Source: a bacterium
GTDB lineage: Bacteria > Oederibacteriota > CAKKQC01
NCBI GenBank assembly: GCA_919901855.1
Contig: CAKKQC010000002.1
Coordinates: forward strand, 56,891 to 120,890
Length of the DNA: 64,000 nt
Direction of reading: 5' to 3'
Shown here: positions 32,488-40,520 of the stretch, piece by piece
Layout of the letters: each line of letters starts with the position of its first letter
Position numbering within the stretch: the stretch's first letter is position 1
The notes under the pieces: generated by a model
What the model was told of the DNA's origin: nothing
The model's input: only the letters and a program-made list of their open reading frames with translations
The model's database searches: none
Made by a program: the position numbers and the translations under genes

Positions 32488-34536
32488 GTGAGGGTGATTT
32501 CCGTGTGCTGCGTGGCCATCGTGGCCGTCACGGCGGGCGCCAAGGCGGCCCAGCCGGACGCCGCCGCCGGGAATCCGTGTGCGTCTTTCTCCCGCCGGTG
32601 CGCGGAAGCCGGGGAGCTGGTGCGACGGGGCAGGCGGGAGGAGGCCAGGCAGGCCTACCGCGAGGCGATGGCACAGGCGCGGGAGCACGCCTGTCCTCCG
32701 GGAGAGGGGGGATTCGACGGCATGGCGGTGGTGACCCTCTTCGCGGGCCCCGCCGATCCGCGTTCCGCCGCCGCCGCGTGCGACTTCGTGCTGCAAGCCC
32801 ATCCCACCGGCCAGATCCGGCTGGAGGCCCTCCTGACCAAGGCCGGGGCGCACCTGGCGCTCGGCGAGCGGGCGACCGCGGACGGGATATGCCGGGGTAT
32901 CATCCGGGACCTCCCGGACGACGCGACCGCCGGACCGGTGTTGTGCCGCATCGGCACGGTGGTCGGTTTCAAGGAGGAGATCGCGAGCAAGTGCGAAGCG
33001 ATCATCGGGGAGTCCACCGACCACGTCGCCACGTATCGCGAACGCAACATGGTCGAGCTGATCCGGCGGTACGGCGACGGGGGGCGTGCGCCCATCAACC
33101 TCTACATTCCGACGGAATGGAGATCCATGACCCCGGCGGCCAGGCTGGCCGTCTACAACCGGATTCTGGCGCGTTATCCGGCCTGCCGGCTCGCGCCCTA
33201 CATCCGGTTCCTGCGGGCGAGCCTGTACCACGCGAGCGCGAACGCCGTGAGCCCGGGTACGCAAGCCGGCGGAGCCGTCCGACGCGCGGCCCGTATGCGC
33301 CAGGCGGCGGTCAGGGACTACGAATGGCTGATGGGCGGGGGGGGGAGCGGGGCGAGGTTCCCGGCTTCCTGGCCGGGGGAGGATGGCCTGGTCGGTTACC
33401 GGATCGGCGGGTCGATCCAGGCGGTTGCCGTCTGCCGGATGGGCCAGCTTCACGCCGCCGTGGATCCCCTCAGGGCCCAGTCATACTTCGGGTGGGCCAT
33501 GACGAAGGCCGTCGAGGGGGTCGACTGCCACGGGGATCCTTACGGCCTGCTGGCCAGGCTGGACTGTCTCGCGATGTGGCTTGGCGGCCCCGTGTCCCTG
33601 CTGCCTCCGCGGGCGGTCGAAACCATCGCGGTCGAAGTGCTCGAATGGAAGGGCTCCGGCGGCCGGTGGGAGGGCAAGACCCGGGCGATCGGGCTCAGGC
33701 GGCTGGCGGAGTTCCACTCCCGGACCGGCGAACGGCAGAGGGCGATGGACGAGTGGCGCGGCTTCTTCGGGCAGCCCGGGACGGGAACGCCGGACACGGT
33801 CAGGGAGTTCCTGGGCGACGCCGTGGGCGCGCGCGCGGCATGGGGGGAAAGCGCGAAGCTGACGGGGAAGACGTTCCCGGTGGAAACCCGGATGGCGGCT
33901 CACGCGGTGCGGTCGGACTACCTGATCGCCTCCGGGGCGGGCGTCAAGGCGGCCCTGCTGGAACTGAGGAGGATGGAGGCGATCGGCGGGGACGGCGGGC
34001 AGGCGCCAAAGGGGGGAGACGGGGCGTTCGTGGCGCGGGCCCGCCGACGGGCGCTCGTACTGGCTGCCTACCTGAGGCTGATCGGGGACCGGCCGGACCG
34101 GGGGCGGATCCAGCAGGCGTGTGCCGGGGGCAGGAACACCGCTCTCCTGGGCGTCCTGTTCGAACAGGCCAGGTGGTGCAGGTCCAACCTCGACTGGTGG
34201 AAGCGGAGCCTGGCCCGGGGCGGTCCTTTGCGCAAGCCGGGCGGTCCGGGACTGGTGACCCTGGTCGCGTGGCACTATCTGTCCGGCGGCGACTGCGACG
34301 ACTTCCTGCTATTCCTGCTCGAGGCCTACCCGCAGCAGGTCGCGCCCGAGGTGGTGCGCCTTGTCCGTGCGGCGCGCGGCGACGCCGGGGTGCTGGCGGG
34401 CCGGCAGCTCGGACGGATGCTCCGGCACCGGCATCCCGATCTGCTGGACGAGCTGTTGGCGGGCGAACCGGGCGGCGGCAAGAGGCCCGGTCGCAAGGAG
34501 CCCGGGACCCGAATCCGGGCAGCGAAGAAGGGATGA
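32488..34536 (+). CDS. Large secreted helical (TPR-like) protein of unknown function
   Basis: The 682-residue product starts at GTG 32488 with a signal peptide (RVISVCCVAIVAVTAGAKAA). The mature protein is largely helical with several paired-helix stretches resembling tetratricopeptide repeats (e.g. AGELVRRGRREEARQAYREA, LEALLTKAGAHLALGERATA, RLAEFHSRTGERQRAMDEW). Gly/Arg-rich linkers separate them, and the C-terminus is basic (RKEPGTRIRAAKKG). No enzyme motif is seen. It lies between a porin fragment and a decayed beta-lactamase-family gene, so it may have arrived with this accessory segment. Its codon use is GC-rich, like the chromosome. Confidence 0.65.
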   Translation: MRVISVCCVAIVAVTAGAKAAQPDAAAGNPCASFSRRCAEAGELVRRGRREEARQAYREAMAQAREHACPPGEGGFDGMAVVTLFAGPADPRSAAAACDFVLQAHPTGQIRLEALLTKAGAHLALGERATADGICRGIIRDLPDDATAGPVLCRIGTVVGFKEEIASKCEAIIGESTDHVATYRERNMVELIRRYGDGGRAPINLYIPTEWRSMTPAARLAVYNRILARYPACRLAPYIRFLRASLYHASANAVSPGTQAGGAVRRAARMRQAAVRDYEWLMGGGGSGARFPASWPGEDGLVGYRIGGSIQAVAVCRMGQLHAAVDPLRAQSYFGWAMTKAVEGVDCHGDPYGLLARLDCLAMWLGGPVSLLPPRAVETIAVEVLEWKGSGGRWEGKTRAIGLRRLAEFHSRTGERQRAMDEWRGFFGQPGTGTPDTVREFLGDAVGARAAWGESAKLTGKTFPVETRMAAHAVRSDYLIASGAGVKAALLELRRMEAIGGDGGQAPKGGDGAFVARARRRALVLAAYLRLIGDRPDRGRIQQACAGGRNTALLGVLFEQARWCRSNLDWWKRSLARGGPLRKPGGPGLVTLVAWHYLSGGDCDDFLLFLLEAYPQQVAPEVVRLVRAARGDAGVLAGRQLGRMLRHRHPDLLDELLAGEPGGGKRPGRKEPGTRIRAAKKG

Positions 34537-34549
34537 AGGGGAAACGCCT

Positions 34550-35065
34550 GAAGTAATCGACGTCGGGGCTCGACAACGGGAAGGCCCAGGAACCCCTGGA
34601 CACCACGCCTTGCGCCCTTTCCACGAAGCGGACCCGGGAGAGGAGGCGCCGGTCGAAGTATCTGCCTCCCGCCTCCGGATAGAAGCGCAGGATGGCACCG
34701 TCGTCGGTCTTGAGGAGAAAGCCTTCGGGAATCGCCTCAATCGCCAGCGTCTGCGGGTATGGCGGGGGGTTGTTCTCGAAACGGTAGTTCCCGACGGCTG
34801 TCGTGATCTCGTCCGTGTTGAGCGGCCCGTCAATGCAAACGATGCCGTCTTCGGCGAGGCTCGAGAGCAGAAGGCGGGTGAAGGCCTTGGTCACCGACCC
34901 GATCTCGAAGATCGGTCTTTCCCCAAGGGGAACCGGCGCCGATCCATACGTCCGGAAGAGTGTCGTGTCCCGCTGCTGAACCGCCACCACCAGCGCCGGG
35001 CACCAACCGTCCCGAACGTACGGTTGCGCGATCGAGTCGAGTTCCGCGGCAGTCAGTTGGGCCAT
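34550..35065 (-). pseudogene. Beta-lactamase-family (class C/serine hydrolase) pseudogene with internal deletion
   Basis: The N-terminus is intact from ATG 35065: ALVVAVQQRDTTLF, then RPIFEIGSVTKAFTRLLL, with the catalytic Ser and Lys of SxxK. About 25 residues later it jumps to a C-terminal-type domain (TAVGNYRFENNPPPYPQTL, ILRFYPEAGGRYF). The Tyr-x-Asn and Lys-Thr-Gly parts of the active site are missing, so some 250 residues appear deleted. The frame also has lost its own stop and runs into the opposite strand of the TPR-like gene. It is almost certainly non-functional. Confidence 0.75.
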
Positions 35066-35141
35066 CCTGCCTCCTCCGCGGAACGCTTCCGATTGGGACG
35101 CATCATATTCCTACGGTCCGGTGTCGAGGCCGCGGCGGGAA

Positions 35142-36050
35142 TCATCGCCAGGGACCTCCTGCGGGCCAGGTGACATCGAAGGCGTTCCGGCTCGAGGCAG
35201 CCTCAAGCACGGGAGGGAGGAAGAGCCGGAGGCTCTTGCCGACGGAAGCGAAGTCGGTCGGCACATCCGTGAGATCGCCCTTGGTGAGGTATGCCTTCCA
35301 CTGCTGGACCTTCCCGGGCTCCTCATAGAACGCCGGGGTCAGCGAGTCCGGCACGGCGGAGGGGATCTGCGTCTGCCGGCTCTTGAACGTTGCGGCGACT
35401 GCCAGGACCAGACGTTGGCCCTCGAAGGAGAAGCTTCTTGACAGCGTCAGGAGATCGTAGAAGTCCTTCATGCGGCTGTTCGCCAGCCCCAGCGACACCA
35501 TGGCATGAAACTTCTCCGCCACGACGGACTCCCGTGAGTAAGCCAGGATTCGCGGCTCCGGACCGTCCAGCAGGACCGGGAACACGATCTCGGCGGCGGG
35601 AGGCACGAGTGAGTCCCCGAATCCCACGTCCACTTGAAGCGTAACGCGGGCGGTTCCGAGCCGCGCGACGAGGAGCAACCGCACCCCGCCTTCATCGGTG
35701 GCGCCACGGATGCTGTTCACCCGGATCGTATCCGGCTGAAACTCGAGGCCGTCGTCCGGAACCTGCACCGCGCAGATCTCGCGCACGACTCCGGCCACGT
35801 CAGCAGGATTGCCGGATCCCTGTCCGAGAAGGTCCAAGTCCCGGGTCGCCCGATAGGCCTGCCCGCTCCAGAACGCGAACAGCATCGCCCCCTTGAGGGT
35901 GAAGGCGTTCCTGAACCGGGATTCCCCGAGACGATACAGGAAGCGCTCGGCGGCGTACCGCTGGAGGAGCAGATTGAAGTCCATGTCCCGGTCGCGGGAC
36001 AGTTGCAGGAGCCGGTCGTGAACGGAAGCGGGCAGATTGCGGGGGGTCAT
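35142..36050 (-). CDS. abiEii: AbiEii-family nucleotidyltransferase toxin
   Basis: The 302-residue protein has the nucleotidyltransferase-like core of AbiEii/AbiGii: FTLKGAMLFAFWSG, then RATRDLDLLGQG (the catalytic Asp pair), a VDVGFGD strand with a further Asp, and the late AYSRESVVAEKFHAMVSLG with KDFYDLLTLSR. AbiE systems act as type IV toxin-antitoxin and phage abortive infection; the toxin modifies tRNA or nucleotides. ATG 36050 overlaps the antitoxin stop (ATGA). Confidence 0.88.
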   Translation of the reverse strand: MTPRNLPASVHDRLLQLSRDRDMDFNLLLQRYAAERFLYRLGESRFRNAFTLKGAMLFAFWSGQAYRATRDLDLLGQGSGNPADVAGVVREICAVQVPDDGLEFQPDTIRVNSIRGATDEGGVRLLLVARLGTARVTLQVDVGFGDSLVPPAAEIVFPVLLDGPEPRILAYSRESVVAEKFHAMVSLGLANSRMKDFYDLLTLSRSFSFEGQRLVLAVAATFKSRQTQIPSAVPDSLTPAFYEEPGKVQQWKAYLTKGDLTDVPTDFASVGKSLRLFLPPVLEAASSRNAFDVTWPAGGPWR

Positions 36051-36655
36051 GCGACCAGCGATTGCAGGTACGGCATGACGACGGTTCTCGCCCGGCAGAC
36101 GCCGGCGATCCGCGTGATCTCATCCACCGTCGCTTGCCGTGAGCGGATCGAGTCGCGCAGCGCCTCCAGCGCGACGTCGAGACCTATCTTCCGCCGATAG
36201 CGGAAGCAGTCCACGACCGTCCTGGCTGGCGAGGTGATTAGGATGGTGACGCCGAGCACCTCCTGCGTAACGACGGCGTGAGTGAGCATTCGGCCGGAGA
36301 ACCGGACGATCCGGACGGGCAGACCGGACAGCCGCGGCTTGCGAGCCTTGCGGTCCAGCGCGATCCAAACTGCCTTCGGTGCCTGAGTCCCGATGCCGTG
36401 CATGTGGAGGGCGGTGAGGAGGCATACGACGGCGTGGGGGACGCGCTTGCTGACCATGACTATTGTCACATGCTCGTTCTGGGCTGCTGATGTGAGGCGG
36501 TACAGTCCTCGAGCGACCCGGCTCGCTTCGCCCCGGCGGAGCATGGATTGGATGCGATGGCGGGTACTTCCCGGTTTCTCCAGGTCGGAGGGACGGAATA
36601 TCCCCGGGAGGGTCGCGCCCTTGGACGACAGATGAGCACGTCGGTCAGTTCCCAT
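36047..36655 (-). CDS. abiEi: AbiEi-family antitoxin / transcriptional repressor
   Basis: The 202-residue protein starts at ATG 36655 (36673 possible). The N-terminal winged-helix region is visible in FRPSDLEKPGSTRHRIQSML and ARGLYRL. The C-terminal domain contains HAVVCLLTALHMHGIGTQAP, TILITSPARTVVDCFRYR and VALEALRDSI, as in AbiEi-like antitoxins. It would repress its own operon and counter AbiEii. Together with the toxin gene it forms a complete type IV module at the right edge of the accessory region. Confidence 0.85.
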   Translation of the reverse strand: MGTDRRAHLSSKGATLPGIFRPSDLEKPGSTRHRIQSMLRRGEASRVARGLYRLTSAAQNEHVTIVMVSKRVPHAVVCLLTALHMHGIGTQAPKAVWIALDRKARKPRLSGLPVRIVRFSGRMLTHAVVTQEVLGVTILITSPARTVVDCFRYRRKIGLDVALEALRDSIRSRQATVDEITRIAGVCRARTVVMPYLQSLVA

Positions 36656-36728
36656 GCTTGTACTATGCCGCATATGGTCGGCACCTGCAAGTATGTGCCT
36701 ACACTATGATGTATGCCTTCAGGGAGTG

Positions 36729-38261
36729 CTAGAAACTCACCCGGAGGCCCAGGCCGGCGTCGGCGACGGGGGCGGGGATGTCGAGGGCCGGGATCGGGAT
36801 GCCATTGATCGTCCGGGGGCCGGACTTCAGCCCGAACCGGAACTCGCCGCCGGGGGCGCCGTACCGGCCCGCCACGTACGCCTCGATGCGCAGATGCGTG
36901 AGCAGGACCGCGCCCCAGTCGAGCCGGGCGATGGCCGTGTGGTCCGAGAGGTTGGCGATGTTGGAGAGCGACAAGGACTGGTTCCCGTTCGTGCCGGGAA
37001 TCGGGGAGAACGCGTACACGGCGGCGTAATCGCGGGCGAGGTAGAAGGGGGAGAAGCCGCCCTGGAAGATGAGCCAGGGGTATATGACCTTCTTCGTGTA
37101 CCCGGCGGATTGGTAGAAGTACTCGGCGCCGATCGTCATCGCTTCCTTGTCCGTGATGTTGAACGACCAGTTGAGCCCGCCCGAGACCGCGGGCGTGAGC
37201 TTGTCGGGGATGTAGGATTCGAGCAACATGCCGCCGCCAGGGATCGGGTTCGCGATCTCGCGCCAGCGCGGATGATCGGTTCCCTTCATGATCACGCCTT
37301 CGGCATAGACATCGATGGGACCCACGCCGGCGGAGAGGTCGGCGCCCGCCCGCGGGCGGTATCCGCGCTGGGCGATGGCGTCGATCCCGAACTCGCCGGT
37401 GCCGAAGACGGCCTCGGCGCGGGCGGCTCCGCCGATGCGCCCTATGGTGCCGGCGTGGTCGAGGCTCTCGAAGAGCTCCATGGCGTACAGGTTCCAGCCG
37501 CGCTTCTCCCACGGGATATGGACCTTGAGCATGGTTTGGCCGACCCGGGCGTCGAACTGGGCCAGCACGTCGCGGCGGGCGGAGTGGAGCAGGTCGTTGG
37601 GGTTCCAGAACCGGGCCGAGCCCCAGGTCACGTGCTGGCGGCCCGCCGTGACGAATACCGATCTTCCAAGGTCGAAGTTCACCCAGGCCTGGTCGAGCGC
37701 GACCGTGGGGCCGCCGCCGGGCGAGGCGCCGAGGAAGGAGGTCGTGGAGGTGACCGTAGGGTCAAATGACATGCGCGCGCGGAGCATGCCGCGGACGCGG
37801 TCGTTGGGCCGGGCGTCGAACCAGCCGTCGGCCAGGATCGGAACCGAGTTCGTCCAGGCGTCGGGCGGCTGGTGGGTGCCGGCGGTGACTGATTGACGGA
37901 GGTAGAACTGGCCACCGATGGAGAGCGGATTCTCGGGGGCTAACTCCTGGACACCCGAAGCGGGCGTCCGCGGAGTTTCGGCGGACGCCGAAACTCCGAG
38001 CGCGGTGGCGCTTTCGGCGGGGGAGCCGAACATGTCGGCTTCGGCGGCGCGGTTGTCGCCAGGTTCAGCCGCATGGACCGAACCAGAGAAGAGGATGAGC
38101 AGGGCAAAGAGGGCGCGGGTCCTGGTACGTCCGAGGACGGACGACCTGGAGTTTCCGCGGACGCGGAAACTCCTCGTGGGGACCTCGTCGGCGTGGGCCG
38201 TACGGATTCGGGCTTCGGCGGACCGCTCGGCGGTCTGGCCAAAGCTCGCCTCGCTGCGCAC
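36729..38261 (-). CDS. Outer-membrane beta-barrel protein (porin, DUF1302-like) with uncertain start
   Basis: The frame encodes a signal peptide (RTRTRALFALLILFSGSVHAA) and a barrel of about 440 residues with alternating strands (GGQFYLRQSV, SVFVTAGRQHVTWGSARFW, NLYAMELFESL) ending in the outer-membrane signature GLRVSF. It resembles DUF1302/alginate-porin-like proteins and is the last gene of an export operon. No start codon exists near the signal peptide: going upstream in frame the first GTG is at 38261, inside an inverted-repeat element. Two palindromic-family copies (37971, 38148) are read in frame around the signal peptide. The 5' end has therefore probably been rearranged. Confidence 0.75.
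   Translation of the reverse strand: MRSEASFGQTAERSAEARIRTAHADEVPTRSFRVRGNSRSSVLGRTRTRALFALLILFSGSVHAAEPGDNRAAEADMFGSPAESATALGVSASAETPRTPASGVQELAPENPLSIGGQFYLRQSVTAGTHQPPDAWTNSVPILADGWFDARPNDRVRGMLRARMSFDPTVTSTTSFLGASPGGGPTVALDQAWVNFDLGRSVFVTAGRQHVTWGSARFWNPNDLLHSARRDVLAQFDARVGQTMLKVHIPWEKRGWNLYAMELFESLDHAGTIGRIGGAARAEAVFGTGEFGIDAIAQRGYRPRAGADLSAGVGPIDVYAEGVIMKGTDHPRWREIANPIPGGGMLLESYIPDKLTPAVSGGLNWSFNITDKEAMTIGAEYFYQSAGYTKKVIYPWLIFQGGFSPFYLARDYAAVYAFSPIPGTNGNQSLSLSNIANLSDHTAIARLDWGAVLLTHLRIEAYVAGRYGAPGGEFRFGLKSGPRTINGIPIPALDIPAPVADAGLGLRVSF
37971..37998. repeat. Palindromic-family copy read in frame in the porin
   Basis: CGGAGTTTCGGCG (37971-37983), GA, CGCCGAAACTCCG (37986-37998) is a perfect 13-bp stem. 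On the minus strand it is translated as GVSASAETP in the linker between the porin signal peptide and its barrel. Confidence 0.8.
38148..38173. repeat. Palindromic-family copy at the porin 5' end
   Basis: GGAGTTTCCGCG (38148-38159), GA, CGCGGAAACTCC (38162-38173) is a perfect 12-bp stem with a compensated change in the core (CCGCG/CGCGG instead of CGGCG/CGCCG). It lies just before the signal-peptide codons. Such a paired change suggests that the hairpin structure is kept. Confidence 0.78.
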
Positions 38262-38426
38262 CGACCTCGCCCAGCGGGGCGTCCTCCATCGCTCGTGCGC
38301 CCCGAAGAACGCCGCCTCCGGTGTAGCCGCGTCGGCTCCGCCGCCGCTATACACCTCCGGCGGCCGGTCCGCACGGCGATGTCGGATCGGTCGGTGAGCT
38401 CCACCGAAGCCCGAATCCGTCCGGCC
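38196..38426. mobile_element. 231-bp inverted-repeat (MITE-like) element
   Basis: A 27-base terminal inverted repeat (38196-38222 and 38400-38426, 25 of 27 matching) bounds 177 bases without a gene. Read outward-in on opposite strands, both ends encode GRTDSGFGG. It separates the LolA-like gene from the porin gene of the same operon. No target duplication is evident and no transposase is encoded, so it would be a non-autonomous element, or a large stem-loop. Confidence 0.55.
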
Positions 38427-38431
38427 TGAGA

Positions 38432-39208
38432 TCACCGGCTCTTGGACTCGAGCCAGGCCTTGGTGAAGATGTTGGCCTCGAGGGGCTTGAGGTCGACGGC
38501 TTTCATGAGCAGGATGGTGGAGTTGGCCTTGTCGACCTCGTCGTAGAAGCGCATCTCCATCGGGTACCAGACGTCGGACCCCTTGGATTCGGAGAAGATC
38601 TTCTGCCATTTGGGGTAGTAGGCGGTGCGCATGAGGCGGCCCGAGAGGGCGAAGTCCTGGCGCTTGAGCGTGTTGCCGGAGGCGACGTCGATCCAGAGCT
38701 CGATCACGGGGTAGGCGACGTCGATGCCGGGTTTCGCGGTGAGGGCGAGGTGCCGGACGGTGAAGACGCCGAGCTTTTCCTCGCCCTTGTCGGCGGGCTC
38801 GTACTCGACGGCGAGCCGGGACTCGTCGAGGTCCTCGCGGCGCGAGTCGGTGCCGCCGATGCGCTCCCGCTCGGTCCGCCGCTCCCACTTGCCCACGGTG
38901 GGGTCGTACATCCACAGGTTCTTGTCCATGCGGAGGTACCCCTTGCCCGACTCGGCCTTGGGTTTCGTGAACAGGATCATGAACTTCTCGTCCTTATCAC
39001 GCCGGAAGACCAGGCACTCGTAGGCGACGTCGGCCTTGTCGCGTTCCTTCTGCTCCATATAGATGAGCGCCTTCCAGTCGCCCTGGTTGCGCTGGCGCTC
39101 GTCGAGCGTCTTGAGCATCGCCACCATGGCTTCCTTCGTGATTGGCGCGCCAGCCGGGATGGCCGGCGTGGCGGCCAGGCAGGCGAGCAGAGCGGCGACG
39201 AGCCTCAT
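38432..39208 (-). CDS. LolA-like outer-membrane lipoprotein-sorting protein
   Basis: The 258-residue periplasmic protein begins with a signal peptide (RLVAALLACLAATPAIPAG). It carries the pattern of the LolA/LolB-fold family: DWKALIYMEQKERDKADVAYECLVFRRD, split here by strand, FMILFTKPKAESGKGYLR, MYDPTVGKWERRT, VIELWIDVASGNTLKRQDFA and a C-terminal beta end. ATG 39208 overlaps the permease stop (ATGA), so it is translated with the ABC exporter. It probably carries a hydrophobic cargo from the exporter towards the porin-like outer-membrane protein. Confidence 0.85.
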   Translation of the reverse strand: MRLVAALLACLAATPAIPAGAPITKEAMVAMLKTLDERQRNQGDWKALIYMEQKERDKADVAYECLVFRRDKDEKFMILFTKPKAESGKGYLRMDKNLWMYDPTVGKWERRTERERIGGTDSRREDLDESRLAVEYEPADKGEEKLGVFTVRHLALTAKPGIDVAYPVIELWIDVASGNTLKRQDFALSGRLMRTAYYPKWQKIFSESKGSDVWYPMEMRFYDEVDKANSTILLMKAVDLKPLEANIFTKAWLESKSR

Positions 39209-40518
39209 CCGGCGTGGCCCATGGCGGTCACGGGCTTGAGCTTCGCGGCCCGGAGCGCGGGATACAGGGCGGCCACTCCGGTCACGGCCGTGATGCCGAG
39301 GACGGCGAGGAGGAACGTCCCCGGCTTCACGATCAGGATGAGGTGGTCGGAGAGCAGGAAGAGCTGGACGACGAGGGGGACCGGGATCCGGACCGCGGTG
39401 ACGACGACGGCGAGGAGCGTGGCGGCGACGCCGCCCGCGAGCGCTCCCGCGAACCCGAGGAGGATCGACTCGATCATGAACATGCGCAGGATCTGGCGCC
39501 GCTGGACGCCCAGGGCACGAAGCGTGCCTATCTCGCGGGTGCGTTCCCGGATCGCGATCCACATGACGTTCATGATACCCGCCACCGCGATGCCGAGGAG
39601 GACGACGACGAGGATGAGCGTGATGGCGTCGAGCGCGGTGAAGACCCAGCTCATGAACGTGAGCTCGTCCTTCCAGGTCGTGAGGTCCAGTTTCTGGCCG
39701 GTCCAGGCTTCGCGGTTCACCTTGTCGAATTTCATGAAGAACGGGTTGGGGTCGGGGTCCATGAGCTTCCAGCCCCCCTTCAGGAAGGCGGCGCGCAGGC
39801 GCTCGATCACGGCCGGGGCCTTCCCGATGTCCTTGAGGTAGACGAGGATGACGCCCGTCGAGTCGTCCGTCATCCGGTACATGCGGGTCAGGGCCGGCAT
39901 GGACACGAAGGAGGAGAACGCGCTCATGAGGCCGAGGTCGTGCGCGATCGCGACGACGGTCAGGTCGATGACGTTGTTGATCCCCCCCGCGGTCGGAGCG
40001 GAGAGGGTCACGGTGTCGCCGACCTTGACGCCCAGCTTCTCCGCCTGGGTGTGGAACAGGAGCAGGGCGTCGGGCTTGGCCATCCCGTCGAGCGATCCCG
40101 ACTCGATGCGCACGGCGGCGCGGAACCCGGGCTCCTTCGTCACGTCGAGGCTGGTCACAGGAGACCAGACGGAGCCGCCGGGGCCGATCATCTTGGCGAA
40201 GCCCCGGCCGCGGGGCACGGCGTACGCGAGCTCCGGGACCTCGCGGCGAATGACCTCCAGGACCGCCGGGTATTTCGTCACGAGCGGTGCCGCCTGGCCC
40301 GACGTGATCTTGAAGAACCCGCCGACGTTCACGTGGCCGCAGTCGAGCGCGGTCGAGTTGCGGACCATGGTGTCGCGCACGCCCGCGGTCAGCGCCGAGA
40401 GCAGGACGAAGAGCCCGGTGACGGCGGCCAGCGCGCCCCCGAGGAGCAGGCTGCGCCGCCGGTGCTGGGCCAGGTTCAGCGCCGCGATCCGGAGGTCGAC
40501 GCCGAAGGCGCCGGGCAC
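39205..40518 (-). CDS. ABC transporter permease (FtsX/LolC-like)
   Basis: The 437-residue protein has a first membrane helix (LLLGGALAAVTGLFVLLSALTAG), a large periplasmic domain (about 45-290), then three C-terminal helices including ITLILVVVLLGIAVAGIMNVMW and the FtsX signature REIGTLRALGVQRRQILRMF. This is the MacB/LolC-type permease layout. The start is GTG 40518, three bases after the upstream permease stop. It pairs with the second permease and the ATPase to form a heteromeric exporter. Confidence 0.9.
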   Translation of the reverse strand: MPGAFGVDLRIAALNLAQHRRRSLLLGGALAAVTGLFVLLSALTAGVRDTMVRNSTALDCGHVNVGGFFKITSGQAAPLVTKYPAVLEVIRREVPELAYAVPRGRGFAKMIGPGGSVWSPVTSLDVTKEPGFRAAVRIESGSLDGMAKPDALLLFHTQAEKLGVKVGDTVTLSAPTAGGINNVIDLTVVAIAHDLGLMSAFSSFVSMPALTRMYRMTDDSTGVILVYLKDIGKAPAVIERLRAAFLKGGWKLMDPDPNPFFMKFDKVNREAWTGQKLDLTTWKDELTFMSWVFTALDAITLILVVVLLGIAVAGIMNVMWIAIRERTREIGTLRALGVQRRQILRMFMIESILLGFAGALAGGVAATLLAVVVTAVRIPVPLVVQLFLLSDHLILIVKPGTFLLAVLGITAVTGVAALYPALRAAKLKPVTAMGHAG

Positions 40519-40520
40519 GG

